A stretch of 15,206 nucleotides of DNA, from positions 1 to 15,206 of the forward strand of contig JANYCH010000104.1 of assembly GCA_025360395.1 (NCBI GenBank), in the 5' to 3' direction. Positions 1 to 7,673 of this stretch are shown here, in pieces. The position numbers and the translations under genes are program-made. Source of the DNA: Cytophagales bacterium (GTDB taxonomy: Bacteria > Bacteroidota > Bacteroidia > Cytophagales > UBA9547). Below the pieces are notes generated by a model. That model searched no databases. It had not been told where the DNA came from and saw only the letters and a program-made list of their open reading frames with translations. Numbering within the stretch: position 1 is the first letter of the stretch; each line of letters starts with the position of its first letter.

Positions 1-138
1 GATACCTGTAGCGTTTTCATTTCCCAAACCTCCCCCTGACCGGGTCCACATGAAAGATTGCGCCTTTATAGTTACTGGCAGGATAATTCCTGATATTGTT
101 AAAAGAAAAATTAATTTGTTGAGCCACATAAGAATCAT
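1..138 (-). CDS. Secreted protein, N-terminal fragment, possible SBBP beta-propeller repeat protein (runs off left edge)
   Basis: An open frame enters from the left edge and encodes about 46 residues. It begins MILMWLNK, continues into a hydrophobic core (LIFLLTISGIILPV) and ends in IKAQ, which is a classic Bacteroidota type I signal peptide with cleavage at or near AQ. The mature part begins SFMWTRSGGGLGNENATGI. This resembles the first strand of SBBP repeats (W-x-R-S-G-G-x-G-x-x-x-x-x-G-I) found in secreted beta-propeller proteins, many of which carry T9SS sorting tails. In-frame ATG codons lie at 159, 138 and 129, and a stop closes the frame at 163-165. Position 138 or 129 gives the cleanest signal peptide. 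It lies downstream of acs on the same strand, 112-133 nt from the acs stop depending on the start. The frame and signal peptide are seen; the SBBP assignment is inferred from one partial repeat. Confidence 0.62.
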   Translation of the reverse strand, partial: MILMWLNKLIFLLTISGIILPVTIKAQSFMWTRSGGGLGNENATGI

Positions 139-194
139 ATTGAAATTGCAAACAAACATTAACTAATATAAGATCTCCAAATTAATTAAACTAA

Positions 195-206
195 TGAAAT
201 ATTTCA
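195..206. repeat. Perfect 12-bp palindrome upstream of the left-edge gene
   Basis: TGAAATATTTCA is a perfect dyad in the AT-rich gap between the end of acs and the start of the left-edge secreted protein. It lies 36-66 nt upstream of the candidate starts, where a regulator could bind. There is no GC-rich stem with a T tract, so it is not an intrinsic terminator. Short AT palindromes arise by chance in such DNA, so function is speculative. Confidence 0.25.
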
Positions 207-271
207 GTGGCCTTTCTCTGTTTTTAAATTAGATACTTAAGCAATTTTGATATTTATAACTTACTTTTAGA

Positions 272-2170
272 TTAATCCAAAGCACCTTTCTTAATCTCTT
301 CCACCACACCTGGATCAAGCAAAGTAGAAATATCGCCCAGATTTGTCACTTCACCTTCCGCAATTTTTCTTAAAATCCTTCTCATTATTTTACCGGACCT
401 GGTTTTAGGAAGTCCCTTTACAAACTGGATTTTATCTGGTTTGGCTATAGGTCCAATAATTTTTACCACTTCTGCAATTATTTCAGTTCTTACTTTGTCA
501 TCATCCTCAAATTCGCAATCGCAGATTACATAAGCATAAATTCCCTGGCCTTTAATTGGATGAGGAAATCCTACAACGGCAGATTCAACTACAAATGGAT
601 GTTCATTTATTGCATTTTCCACCTCAGCAGTCCCGATCCTGTGTCCTGAAATATTCATTACATCATCAACCCGGCCCAGGATCCTGTAATTTCCTTTCTC
701 GTCCCGCTTGCAGCCATCGCCTGTAAAGTATAAGTTTGGATATGTTGCAAAATAGTTTTGTCTGCACCGTTCATGATCGCCATAAGTAGTTCTGATAATT
801 CCAGGCCAGGGAAACTTCATGCAAAGGTTTCCTTCAACATTATTTCCTATAATTTCATTGCCTTCACTATCCACAATAACTGGTTGTACACCTGGTAAAG
901 GAAGGGTTGCAAAAGATGGAATAGTTGGTGTGATACCGGACAAAGGAGAAATCAGGATGCCTCCAGTTTCGGTTTGCCACCAGGTATCTACAACAGGACA
1001 ATTATTTTTTCCAATTTTTTCTGAGTACCAGTGCCAGGCCTCCTCGTTTATAGGTTCTCCAACTGAACCTAAAACCCTGAGAGAATCAAGCTTGTATTTA
1101 GCAGGCCATTCATCCCCCATTGCCATCAAAGACCTGATGGCTGTCGGGGCTGTATAAAATATATTGACTTTGTGCTTGTCTATAACTTCCCAGAAACGGC
1201 CAGCATCAGGATAAGTGGGAATTCCTTCAAACATCAAAGTAGTTGCCCCTTCAAGCAAAGGCCCATATAGCAAATAAGAATGTCCTGTTATCCAGCCCAC
1301 GTCAGCGGTACACCAATAAACGTCATTTTTATTGTATTGAAACACATTGAGAAACGAATAATGGGCATAAACCATGTAGCCGGCCGTTGTATGGACAACA
1401 CCTTTTGGCTTTCCTGTTGAGCCAGATGTATAAAGAATAAACAAAGGATCTTCAGCATCCATTTCAACAGCTAAATATTCTTTAGAAACATTTAATTCTT
1501 CCTCATGCCACCATTTATCACGACCGGAAATCATTTTGATTTCGTCATTTGTTCTTTTGAGTACGATGCAAGTCTTCACCCCCGGACATTTTTCAAGTGC
1601 CTTGTCTATAATCTCTTTTATATTTATTCTTTTATTCCCCCTAAAACCTCCATCACTTGTAATGACTATTCTGGCATCGGCATCTAAGATCCTGTCTGCC
1701 AGTGAGGCAGAGGAAAAACCTGCAAAAATTACCGAATGAATAGCACCTATTCTGGCACAGGCAAGCATTGCAATTGCAGCTTCCGGAACCATTGGCAGGT
1801 AAATACAAACCCTATCCCCTTTTTTAACCCCGTTTTTTATAAGGACATTGGAAAACTGGCAAACTTTCTCATATAGTTCATGGTAGGAAAGAGAAATGGT
1901 ACTTTCTTCAGGATCGTTAGCTTCCCAGATAATTGCTGTTTGATCTCCTTTGGTCAGTAAATGCCTGTCGAGACAATTTTCTGTTATGTTTAATTTGGCT
2001 CCATCAAACCATTTTATATCCGGTTCCTGAAAATTCCAGTCCGATACTTTATCCCACTTTTTTCTCCATTCAAAACTTTCAGCTTTTTCGGCCCAAAAAC
2101 CTTCAGGATCTGAAATACTCTTTTGGTATTCAGATTTATATTCTTCAAAATTTGAGATACGGTAAGGCAT
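272..2170 (-). CDS. acs: Acetyl-CoA synthetase (AMP-forming)
   Basis: Cytoplasmic enzyme that converts acetate, ATP and CoA to acetyl-CoA, AMP and PPi through an acetyl-adenylate (EC 6.2.1.1). The 632-residue length is near the family norm of about 650. Visible motifs are the phosphate loop YTSGSTGKPKG (residues 247-257), the adenylate-binding DTWWQTETGG (395-404), the hinge region YFTGDG then GRVDDVMNISGHRIG (481-513), and the C-terminal PKTRSGKIMRR (588-598). Trp398 matches the tryptophan that restricts the acyl pocket to acetate in Salmonella Acs (Trp414), which favours acetate over longer acids. Lys594 is the catalytic lysine that is reversibly acetylated in characterised homologues. The ATG start is preceded by an A-rich stretch without a Shine-Dalgarno, as is usual in Bacteroidota. 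It appears monocistronic: 219 nt separate it from the upstream pbp1A on the same strand. Confidence 0.97.
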   Translation of the reverse strand: MPYRISNFEEYKSEYQKSISDPEGFWAEKAESFEWRKKWDKVSDWNFQEPDIKWFDGAKLNITENCLDRHLLTKGDQTAIIWEANDPEESTISLSYHELYEKVCQFSNVLIKNGVKKGDRVCIYLPMVPEAAIAMLACARIGAIHSVIFAGFSSASLADRILDADARIVITSDGGFRGNKRINIKEIIDKALEKCPGVKTCIVLKRTNDEIKMISGRDKWWHEEELNVSKEYLAVEMDAEDPLFILYTSGSTGKPKGVVHTTAGYMVYAHYSFLNVFQYNKNDVYWCTADVGWITGHSYLLYGPLLEGATTLMFEGIPTYPDAGRFWEVIDKHKVNIFYTAPTAIRSLMAMGDEWPAKYKLDSLRVLGSVGEPINEEAWHWYSEKIGKNNCPVVDTWWQTETGGILISPLSGITPTIPSFATLPLPGVQPVIVDSEGNEIIGNNVEGNLCMKFPWPGIIRTTYGDHERCRQNYFATYPNLYFTGDGCKRDEKGNYRILGRVDDVMNISGHRIGTAEVENAINEHPFVVESAVVGFPHPIKGQGIYAYVICDCEFEDDDKVRTEIIAEVVKIIGPIAKPDKIQFVKGLPKTRSGKIMRRILRKIAEGEVTNLGDISTLLDPGVVEEIKKGALD

Positions 2171-2241
2171 TTTTTAGTAATTGGTATTTGGTACTTAGAC
2201 AGATCTAAACTCTCAGTAAATATTGATGATTTACTTTGGAT

Positions 2242-2259
2242 GTCAAAAAGGATTTTGAC
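2242..2259. repeat. Short hairpin/dyad upstream of acs
   Basis: GTCAAAA (2242-2248) and TTTTGAC (2253-2259) form a perfect 7-bp inverted repeat around a 4-nt centre. It lies 72-89 nt upstream of the acs start codon, in the acs promoter or leader region. Spacing and symmetry would suit an operator for a dimeric regulator. No clear TAnnTTTG box was found for acs nearby, so the placement relative to the promoter is unknown. Confidence 0.35.
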
Positions 2260-2292
2260 TTTGGTGTTGTGATTTCTTTATCACTAATAACA

Positions 2293-2360
2293 CAAGGTTT
2301 CACAAAGTACACTAAAGTAATTCAGGGATTTAGGGCCTCTGAGTGCCTTGTGAAACCTTG
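2293..2360. repeat. Long imperfect inverted repeat, possible dispersed palindromic intergenic element
   Basis: The 13-mer CAAGGTTTCACAA at 2293-2305 is matched exactly by its reverse complement TTGTGAAACCTTG at 2348-2360. Inside these arms pairing continues imperfectly (2307-2310 with 2343-2346, including one G-U), leaving a loop of roughly 30-40 nt. Each arm has a loosely repeated CACAA(A/G)G unit, giving about 10-nt periodicity. It sits between acs and pbp1A, downstream of pbp1A. The large loop and lack of a T tract make it a poor intrinsic terminator. The form resembles palindromic repeats scattered in intergenic DNA of many Bacteroidota genomes; that family link is an inference and no second copy is in this window. 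Confidence 0.6.
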
Positions 2361-2389
2361 AGCGCGTTGTCGTTTAAAATCTAGTAAAA

Positions 2390-4654
2390 TCAGGGACGTA
2401 TTTCTACAGAATCAAGGGCGGTGGAATCTACTTTAGGTTTTAATTTGGTCCGGCAATTGTAAGGCTTATTGATTTTTACAAATGGCCTTGGGAAATAACC
2501 CATTTTTACCCCAGTTTCTTTGTCCTGATACAGTTTTTCCATATAAATTCCATAGACAGGGCAAGCAGTCCTGGCGCCTTCGCCCAGCGCCGATGTGCGG
2601 AAATGGATACTCCGGTCATCCCCTCCAACCCAAACCCCGCTAACCAGATCTTTGGTAACACCCATAAACCAACCATCTGAATGATTAGAAGATGTACCGG
2701 TTTTGCCTCCAAATTCATTACCCTTGAACAAACCTCCGTGCTGGAATAATGCTTGCGATGTGCCACCTGGTTCTTCTAAACCACCTTTTAGCATATAAAG
2801 CATAAGCCATGATGTTTCCTCGCTTATAGCATGTTTTCGCTGGGGCATAAATTCATGGATAATATTTCCGTTGTGATCTTCAATACGCAAAACAAACTGT
2901 GGTTCGGTCCAGACACCTTTATTTAAAAAAGTGGAATATGCCCCAACCATTTCATACAAACTAACATCGCTGGATCCTAAACCTACTGAGGGGATTGTAT
3001 CTAACCGGCTTTGTATACCTAGTTTATGGGCATAATTTATCACAGTTTCAGGGCCAATTTTTTCTATTAATTGTGATGTGATGGAGTTAACAGATTTGGC
3101 CATGGCCCTTCTTAATGTCATTTCTTCACCGGTAAATACCCAGTCGCTGTTCCTTGGGCTCCACGTTGTGTCTTTTTTTAACCAGCGGTCGTAATACTTG
3201 ATACTGACCCTTTGGTCAATCATTTTGTCACAGGGAGTGTACCCTTTGTCTATAGCTGCACAATAAACAAAAGGTTTAAAAGTAGAACCAGGTTGTCTTT
3301 TGCTTTGATATACATGGTCATACTTAAAATGCTTAAAATTAATACCTCCAACCCAGGCCAGAATATGGCCTGTAAATGGATCCATTGTCATCATCCCGCA
3401 TTGTAAAAAGTGCTTATAATACCTGATTGAATCCATGGGAGATAATAAAGTATCACGATCGCCTTTCCAGGAAAAGACTTTGATCTTTTTAGGTTTGTTC
3501 ATGTAATAATTTATGGAATCCTGGTTCCCTCCATAGCGTTTTTTTAGAATAATGTAATAATCAGTCCTTTTGGCTACTTTTTCTATAAAGCCTGGAATTT
3601 CTATGTCTTTTTCATCAACCCAAGGGTTTTTGCCTTTCCAATGCTTGTAAAATTTTGCCTGTAATACTTTCATCTGAGAATCTACAGCAGCTTCTGCATG
3701 TTCCTGGATCCTGGAATTTAATGTAGTATAGATTTTTAAACCATCTGCATATAGATCTAAACCGTTTTCTTTACACCAATCGCGCAAGTAGTTACCTACT
3801 ATGTTCCGGAAATAAGTCCCGCTGCCGTCATTATGACTTTCGGCTTTGAATTTCACAACAAGGGGAGAAATTGAAAGGGAATCAAATTGTTCCTGGCTTA
3901 TTACGCTGTATTTAAGCATTTGACTTAATACAACATTTCGTCTTTCCTCGCATTTCCGGGGATTGGAAACGGGACTATAACTGGTAGGTGCTTTTAATAA
4001 GCCAACAAGTACTGCACATTCATTTATAGTCAGGTCTGATGGTTTAGTATTAAAATAAGTATTGGCTGCAACTTTTATTCCGAAAGAATTGCTTCCAAAG
4101 TCTACCGTATTTAGGTACATGGTCAGAATTTCTTCTTTGGTAAAGGTTTTTTCCAGCCTGGTTGCCATGATCCATTCCTTGGTTTTAATGATCATGGTTT
4201 TGATAAGCGGAATTCGCCCCAATAAACCCTTAGAAACCTCATTTCGGGTCTTAAAAAGGTTTTTTGCCAGTTGTTGTGTTAACGTACTTCCTCCCCTGTT
4301 ATCTCCTTTCATTAAGTATATCGGGATAGAAATTAAAGCATTAAGGTCAATACCAGAATGCTCATAAAAGCGGATATCTTCTGTTGCAATTAATGCCTTG
4401 ACAATGTATGCGTTAAGTTCAGAATAAGTTACCGGGCTTCTGTTCTCCCTGTAATATTTCCCGATAAGTTTATGGTCTACTGTATATAATTCCGAGGCGA
4501 TGGTCACTTTCGGATTTTCTAACTTCTCAATTTCGGGCATAGAACCAAAAAGCCAAAGGAAATTGAAGCTCACCATTCTGGTATATAACCAGAAATAGAA
4601 TACAAATGCGAGGAAATAACGCCAAATGCCAGGAAGTTTTCTATATCTGGACAT
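2390..4654 (-). CDS. Penicillin-binding protein 1A, bifunctional transglycosylase/transpeptidase
   Basis: Inner-membrane class A PBP that polymerises lipid II into glycan strands and cross-links the peptides. Residue numbers below count from the upstream TTG at 4744; subtract 30 for the ATG start chosen here. A single membrane anchor spans about 42-67. The GT51 domain follows with TEDIRFYEHSG (catalytic Glu122) and GGSTLTQQLAKNLF (152-164). The transpeptidase domain has the SxxK motif STFK (487-490, acylated Ser487), SVN (551-553) and KTGTS (681-685). I prefer the ATG at 4652-4654 (754 residues). The longer frame begins with TTG at 4744, but a good -7 promoter box overlaps that TTG, so a transcript from it would start downstream of the codon. 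The ATG form has a normal short basic cytoplasmic tail before the membrane helix. It is separated from genes on both sides by more than 180 nt and appears to be transcribed alone. Confidence 0.95.
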   Translation of the reverse strand: MSRYRKLPGIWRYFLAFVFYFWLYTRMVSFNFLWLFGSMPEIEKLENPKVTIASELYTVDHKLIGKYYRENRSPVTYSELNAYIVKALIATEDIRFYEHSGIDLNALISIPIYLMKGDNRGGSTLTQQLAKNLFKTRNEVSKGLLGRIPLIKTMIIKTKEWIMATRLEKTFTKEEILTMYLNTVDFGSNSFGIKVAANTYFNTKPSDLTINECAVLVGLLKAPTSYSPVSNPRKCEERRNVVLSQMLKYSVISQEQFDSLSISPLVVKFKAESHNDGSGTYFRNIVGNYLRDWCKENGLDLYADGLKIYTTLNSRIQEHAEAAVDSQMKVLQAKFYKHWKGKNPWVDEKDIEIPGFIEKVAKRTDYYIILKKRYGGNQDSINYYMNKPKKIKVFSWKGDRDTLLSPMDSIRYYKHFLQCGMMTMDPFTGHILAWVGGINFKHFKYDHVYQSKRQPGSTFKPFVYCAAIDKGYTPCDKMIDQRVSIKYYDRWLKKDTTWSPRNSDWVFTGEEMTLRRAMAKSVNSITSQLIEKIGPETVINYAHKLGIQSRLDTIPSVGLGSSDVSLYEMVGAYSTFLNKGVWTEPQFVLRIEDHNGNIIHEFMPQRKHAISEETSWLMLYMLKGGLEEPGGTSQALFQHGGLFKGNEFGGKTGTSSNHSDGWFMGVTKDLVSGVWVGGDDRSIHFRTSALGEGARTACPVYGIYMEKLYQDKETGVKMGYFPRPFVKINKPYNCRTKLKPKVDSTALDSVEIRP

Positions 4655-4741
4655 AAATGACGAAAAGCCTTTTGCCAGAAAATTACCAGTATTTAGCAAG
4701 ACCTTGAAAAACTTATCCTTCACCAGATTAATATTGGAGCA

Positions 4742-4749
4742 CAAAGATA
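4742..4749 (-). promoter_or_regulatory. Putative Bacteroidota -7 promoter box for pbp1A
   Basis: The minus strand reads TATCTTTG, an exact match to the Bacteroidota -7 consensus TAnnTTTG. Transcription would begin roughly 7 nt further on, giving a leader of about 80 nt to the ATG at 4654. No convincing -33 TTG is seen at the usual spacing, which lowers confidence. Confidence 0.42.
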
Positions 4750-4839
4750 GAGGGGAAATTGAACGATGTACGATTTAATACGAGCGAATTCCAATTTTGG
4801 CCAGTTTAAAATAATATTTTATGATTTTTATGTAGCTGA

Positions 4840-6189
4840 TTAAATCTTCCTTGCCACTGAACTGACCAAAAACCCACCAAAACCTTTTTCTTTTCTGAAA
4901 ATGGTGACCACTATATAATCAAACGATTGAAGATTATCTGCTGAACTTATGAGCATTTTTCCTGATTTATCCTTGATTTCTGTACTGGTTACATATGGCC
5001 CGTTCACAGCTACCAATTCAACCTTGTAAAATTCATAAGGTGGTTGATCGTTCATAACTGGTTTTACTTCAAAGCCATCCTTCTTAAACTGTTTACTTTT
5101 TATATCGGTCCTTCTCCGGATTGTATCATGTTCAAAAATAATAACATCGTTGATTTTTATGTTAAAAGCCGCATTGTCTTTAATTGTAAAGGCAGCATAG
5201 GTTTTTTGAATGTTCGAGACATGGTCGGCCTTATTGCGATTTTCAACAAATGTGCAGGTATCGCTTTTAGAGCTTGAATATTTAAAGTCAGGATATGAAT
5301 TAGAACTTTCTACAGAAACTTCACAGACACACCTGAACCCGACCCACTCAGTCGGACATGAGTAAAATAACCTGTCCTGAATTTCACAATCTTCTTTAGG
5401 GTGCATCCAGCTGCCACCTTTTGCATAATTACTATCAGCCACCATTTCAGCTACATTACCAATCATGTTATAATAGCCGAAGGTATTGGGGCGATAGGAA
5501 TAAACGTATTCAGTAGTTTTAAATGCCTTTTTTTTGTTTTTAACCGGAGCTTCTAAACAGTTAAACTGGAGATATAATACTGAATCAGGGACAACTTCAC
5601 CATTTTCGAAACGTTTGAGCCAGTATTTATCTATCGGTACACGGGTAAATTGTATTCCAAAAGGAAATAAATTTGAATTTAAAGTTCCATAAGCTGCAGT
5701 TTCCCATTCTTCTTCTGTAGGAAGCCTGAATTTATAATTGATTTTAAAAGATTTTTTTTCTTTTGATAACTTATCATTGATTGTTTTTGTCACTATTTCA
5801 GATCTCCAATTGGCGTAATGAACCGCTTGAAGCCTTGTAATTCCAACTACGGGGAAGTACCTAAACCCGGGATATCTGAGATAACGGTCTTCCTGATAAA
5901 ACTTTATAATATTAAAACTGTCTTTGGGAATAAGTGACCAGGTTAAATCATGATTATATGGGAGAGCCTGATTGTAAACAAGTTCAGAGGAGTCCATCTT
6001 GAGCCTGAACAAATATTCCAGGTAATGGATATTGGCGATTTCTGTCTCATCCATGTAGAGATTTTTTTCAAGCAAGATGCCATTTGGGGGTGGGTACTTT
6101 GAAATAAGTTTTAAAGTTTCAGTCGAAAACTTTTCTTGCGCAACGACCTGATACTGAATTAAAAATATGGTAAAAATTAAAAACCTCAC
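4840..6189 (-). CDS. Secreted SUMF1/formylglycine-generating-enzyme-fold protein with C-terminal extension
   Basis: A 449-residue exported protein. The GTG start is followed by a clear signal peptide (RFLIFTIFLIQYQVVAQ, cleavage near Ala17/Gln18); the next Met (46) would delete it, so the GTG start is favoured. Residues about 40-290 form an FGE/SUMF1-type sulfatase-modifying fold: MDETEIANIHYLEYL (46-60), PVVGITRLQAVHYANW (113-128), FRLPTEEEWETAAYG (154-168), NTFGYYNMIGNVAEMVAD (235-252), KGGSW (257-261) and WVGFRCV (282-288). No lipobox cysteine is present, unlike GldJ and GldK. Residues about 300-449 are a separate region rich in beta-strand-like segments; it may resemble the C-terminal domains of GldM/PorM, but this is weak and by eye. 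The gene begins 2 nt after the DEAD-box stop, so the two are surely co-transcribed. In Bacteroidota, non-enzymatic SUMF1 proteins act in gliding and type IX secretion; an enzymatic role is not supported here. Exact function unknown. Confidence 0.85.
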   Translation of the reverse strand: MRFLIFTIFLIQYQVVAQEKFSTETLKLISKYPPPNGILLEKNLYMDETEIANIHYLEYLFRLKMDSSELVYNQALPYNHDLTWSLIPKDSFNIIKFYQEDRYLRYPGFRYFPVVGITRLQAVHYANWRSEIVTKTINDKLSKEKKSFKINYKFRLPTEEEWETAAYGTLNSNLFPFGIQFTRVPIDKYWLKRFENGEVVPDSVLYLQFNCLEAPVKNKKKAFKTTEYVYSYRPNTFGYYNMIGNVAEMVADSNYAKGGSWMHPKEDCEIQDRLFYSCPTEWVGFRCVCEVSVESSNSYPDFKYSSSKSDTCTFVENRNKADHVSNIQKTYAAFTIKDNAAFNIKINDVIIFEHDTIRRRTDIKSKQFKKDGFEVKPVMNDQPPYEFYKVELVAVNGPYVTSTEIKDKSGKMLISSADNLQSFDYIVVTIFRKEKGFGGFLVSSVARKI

Positions 6190-6191
6190 AA

Positions 6192-7502
6192 TTAGTATTT
6201 ATTTTTTTTCTTTACTGTTTTTGCTTTTCTAATTACTACTTTTTTTCCTTCAGCACGCGCTTTGATCATCCATTTTTTCTCATGAAAAGCTCCCTGGAAA
6301 GTTGGATCAGCACGTTTTTTTAGTGCGTCAAGGGTTTTTAATATTTCCTGGTTTTCTTCAATTGGTGTTTCAGTTACAAAAACTTCAGGTGGTAATGGCA
6401 AAACTGTAATCTTCATCCTGATCAACTCTTCAATGTTCATCAAATGATGTTCTTCTGCCGGGTTCATGAAAGTAATAGAAGTCCCTGCTTTTAGTGCACG
6501 TCCCGTTCTTCCAATTCTGTGTACATAGTCTTCGTAAACTGTCGGAACATCAAAATTAATCACATGGCTTACGTCTGTAATGTCTATACCTCTAGATGAA
6601 ACATCTGTACAAACAAGTATTCGGACATTGCCACTTTTGAAATCTTCAAAAGAATTTAATCTTGTATTTTGCCCTTTATTAGCATGGATAGTCCTAATGG
6701 TGTAGTTAGTTTTTCTTCCTAAGTAGCGGAAAATGTTTTCGGCATATTGTCGGGTTTTAACAAAAACAATGACCCTACTTAATGAATCATTTTCTAAAAG
6801 ATGCATTAGCAGACCTAATTTAGTATGGAAATTAGGTGCCTGGTAGGCAAACTGTTCAACTGTATCAACAGTAGTAGCAGACGGAGCGACTTCAATTCTC
6901 ACAGGCCATTCCAGGAACTCTGCGCTGAATTTATTTACCTTTTCAGGAAATGTTGCCGAAAAAAGTAGGTTTTGGCGTTTTGTTGGAAGTATTTCAAGCA
7001 ACCTTCTTATTTGAGGCATAAAACCCATATCCAGCATCCGATCAGCTTCGTCAAGGATTAGAGTCTTTATATCTTTTAAAACAAGGTCACCTTTAGAATA
7101 TAATTCTATCAGCCTCCCTGGAGTTGCAACAATTAGGTCAGATCCCTTTTGAAGATTTTCAATTTGTGTTTTTGGACCTAAGCCACCATATATACTTACA
7201 AATCTTAAGTCTGTATACTTACCTAGTACCTGGGCATTTTCCAAAACTTGTACTCCCAATTCCCTTGTCGGTACTAAAACCAAAACCCTGGGATATTTTC
7301 CTGAAGCAAATTTTATCTTCATTAGGGTTGGCAAAAGATAAGCTGCGGTTTTTCCTGTCCCTGTTTGTGCAATTCCCAATATATCCTGGCCGCCGATGAT
7401 GGCAGGTATGGCTTTTTGCTGAATAGGGGTCGGTAGTTCATACCCTGCCTCGGCAACTGCCTGTAACAATTGTTTGTTCAGGTCAAAATCTTTAAACGTC
7501 AA
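6192..7502 (-). CDS. DEAD-box ATP-dependent RNA helicase, RhlE-like
   Basis: Cytoplasmic RNA helicase of the DEAD-box family, likely remodelling RNA in ribosome assembly, decay or cold adaptation. All core motifs are present: Q motif with TPIQQKAIP (25-33), Walker A AQTGTGKT (45-52), Ia PTRELG (78-83), TPGR (127-130), DEAD (151-154), SAT (182-184), CTDVSSRGIDI (298-308) and HRIGRTGR (328-335). A short basic tail (410-436) suits RNA binding and matches RhlE-type proteins; the specific subgroup is less certain. The start is a TTG at 7500-7502. It places the protein at the usual family beginning (MTFKDFDL), and the in-frame upstream stretch to a stop at 7602-7604 contains no ATG. First gene of a two-gene unit with the SUMF1 protein. 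Overlapping dyads lie 45-75 nt upstream. Confidence 0.94.
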   Translation of the reverse strand: MTFKDFDLNKQLLQAVAEAGYELPTPIQQKAIPAIIGGQDILGIAQTGTGKTAAYLLPTLMKIKFASGKYPRVLVLVPTRELGVQVLENAQVLGKYTDLRFVSIYGGLGPKTQIENLQKGSDLIVATPGRLIELYSKGDLVLKDIKTLILDEADRMLDMGFMPQIRRLLEILPTKRQNLLFSATFPEKVNKFSAEFLEWPVRIEVAPSATTVDTVEQFAYQAPNFHTKLGLLMHLLENDSLSRVIVFVKTRQYAENIFRYLGRKTNYTIRTIHANKGQNTRLNSFEDFKSGNVRILVCTDVSSRGIDITDVSHVINFDVPTVYEDYVHRIGRTGRALKAGTSITFMNPAEEHHLMNIEELIRMKITVLPLPPEVFVTETPIEENQEILKTLDALKKRADPTFQGAFHEKKWMIKARAEGKKVVIRKAKTVKKKNKY

Positions 7503-7546
7503 ATTATTAAATTTTACCCTAAGTTCTCCATTTTGCTTGATTATAA

Positions 7547-7577
7547 CAGCTTTTAGCTGATTAAAATCAGTTTTAAT
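7547..7577. promoter_or_regulatory. Cluster of overlapping inverted repeats upstream of the DEAD-box gene
   Basis: Three dyads overlap here: CAGCT/AGCTG (7547-7559, 3-nt centre), CTGATT/AATCAG (7557-7570, 2-nt centre) and ATTAAAA/TTTTAAT (7560-7577, centre TCAG). The last two are mutually exclusive as RNA hairpins. They lie 45-75 nt upstream of the helicase TTG start, in the divergent gap shared with the cellulase gene. They could be a regulator site or a leader structure; no regulator is identified. Confidence 0.35.
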
Positions 7578-7644
7578 AGAAAAGAGAATACCATTAAGGA
7601 ATTAAAATACATGTAATTTATTGTCAATTATTTATCTATATGAA

Positions 7645-7673
7645 TTGCTTTTTAAATATTATTATTAGTTTTG
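7645..7673 (+). promoter_or_regulatory. Bacteroidota-type promoter for the GH5 cellulase
   Basis: A -33 TTG at 7645-7647 and a -7 box TAGTTTTG at 7666-7673 (exact TAnnTTTG) are separated by 18 nt, within the spacing known for Bacteroidota primary sigma promoters. The start point would be near 7680, giving a leader of about 14 nt before the ATG at 7694. It is the best-formed promoter in the window. Confidence 0.6.

Noticed and set aside
819..1157. Plus-strand open frame of about 112 codons opposite acs
   Set aside because: It is antisense to a strongly conserved acs region, has no recognisable domain and no promoter; a shadow frame.
2232..2256. TTGACA-like sequence on the minus strand upstream of acs as an E. 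coli-type -35
   Set aside because: It is one arm of the GTCAAAA/TTTTGAC dyad, has no good -10 at 17 nt, and Bacteroidota do not use that consensus.
2506..2766. Alternative minus-strand frame inside pbp1A
   Set aside because: It overlaps the conserved transpeptidase KTGTS region in another frame; composition follows the real gene.
4807..4821. TAAAATAATATTTTA palindrome after the SUMF1 gene as a terminator
   Set aside because: Only A-T pairs and no GC stem; too weak to call, and frequent by chance in such DNA.
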